Shown one piece after another: positions 63,755 to 64,000 of a DNA stretch of 64,000 bases; within the stretch, counting starts at the first letter, position 1, and every line of letters starts with the position of its first letter. The stretch is taken from positions 372,001-436,000 of the forward strand of contig CBDCVP010000021.1 in assembly GCA_965223025.1 (NCBI GenBank). Direction: 5' to 3'. This stretch comes from JABDMH01 sp965223025 (GTDB taxonomy: Bacteria; Bacteroidota; Bacteroidia; Chitinophagales; Saprospiraceae). The position numbers and the translations under genes were made by a program. The notes below the pieces were generated by a model. It was not told where the DNA came from. It was given only the letters and a program-made list of their open reading frames with translations, and made no database searches.

Positions 63755-64000
63755 ATGAAGCCGACGAAATCCTATACGATCTGGTTCAGCCAGCGCTGTG
63801 GCAGCACCCTGCTCTGCCAGGCACTAAAATCTACGGGCAAGGCTGGAAATCCAGGAGAGCATTTTCTTCGAGCTCCAGGAGAATCACTCTTAAAGCACTT
63901 CGATGCTGTGGGCTATGCAGCTCTGCAGCAGAAGATCTGGGATCAGGGAATGTCTGACAATGGAGTCTTCGGTATTAAGATCAACGCGCCCTTGTCAGAA
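63755..64000 (+). CDS. Stf0-type sulfotransferase, 3' end outside the window
   Basis: First 82 codons of a gene starting at the ATG at 63755, 15 nt after the LOG gene. MKPTKSYTIWFSQRCGSTLLCQ contains the 5'-phosphosulfate loop SQRCGSTLL of the Stf0 (trehalose 2-sulfotransferase) family, followed by ALKSTGKAGNPGEHFLRA, the typical next segment. These enzymes transfer sulfate from PAPS to sugars. The acceptor cannot be judged from the part seen. Confidence 0.75.
   Translation, partial: MKPTKSYTIWFSQRCGSTLLCQALKSTGKAGNPGEHFLRAPGESLLKHFDAVGYAALQQKIWDQGMSDNGVFGIKINAPLSE

Overview
ORGANISM. The window looks like a chromosomal segment of a free-living member of the Bacteroidota, most likely Saprospiria or a close relative. 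Evidence: genes for the type IX secretion system (T9SS) and gliding (PorU, PorV, a PorP/SprF protein, GldJ); a secreted repeat protein with a T9SS C-terminal sorting domain; the promoter form TTTG-N19-TAnnTTTG upstream of several genes; and a merged str-S10-spc-alpha ribosomal cluster. The assignment rests on gene content and my recall of families, not on any search. LAYOUT. 1-3.2 kb: 3' part of obgE, then an OmpR-type response regulator and its histidine kinase. 3.4-7.5 kb: a secreted 1345-residue protein built from eleven repeats of about 111 residues plus a sorting domain, closed by a strong terminator. 7.9-13.8 kb: SulP transporter, a small secreted protein, a ferredoxin-like/CDGSH iron-sulfur protein, a DUF2007-like protein, overlapping msrA/msrB, a polyprenyl diphosphate synthase and a GNAT acetyltransferase. 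13.9-32.5 kb: one long plus-strand run from a clear promoter at 13.94 kb, rpsL-rpsG-fusA-rpsJ, then the S10, spc and alpha clusters with secY, map, infA and rpoA, ending at rplQ and a terminator-like hairpin. It includes rpmD and rpmJ. 32.6-36.5 kb: carA and eno (overlapping), a divIC/ftsB-like gene broken by a short transposase-derived segment, and sucD. 36.5-40.1 kb: a very large NtrY-like sensor kinase on the minus strand whose most natural start is ATC. 40.2-40.6 kb: the RNase P RNA gene rnpB. 40.7-52.7 kb: a T9SS/gliding block, with YfhO-like protein, porU and porV on the minus strand and sprF-like, gldJ and murF on the plus strand. 52.8-57.4 kb: an arginase-fold protein lacking the usual metal ligands, an OmpA-family outer-membrane protein and a dihydrolipoamide acyltransferase (E2). 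57.6-64 kb: recR, a GT2-plus-glycosylphosphotransferase-like fusion, an M20 amidohydrolase, an NtrC-like regulator without an evident DNA-binding domain, a LOG-family protein and the start of a Stf0-type sulfotransferase. HOW THE PARTS WORK TOGETHER. The ribosomal block supplies translation, transcription (RpoA) and secretion (SecY) machinery as one unit. Sec exports the signal-peptide proteins to the periplasm, and PorU/PorV process and attach T9SS cargo such as the repeat protein. GldJ and the SprF-like protein belong to the linked motility/secretion apparatus. The unlinked NtrY-like kinase and NtrC-like regulator may be partners, which is inference. I do not see an obvious new multigene system. 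The most unusual items are the divIC interruption, the repeat protein, the ATC start and the covarying changes in the P4 helix of RNase P RNA.
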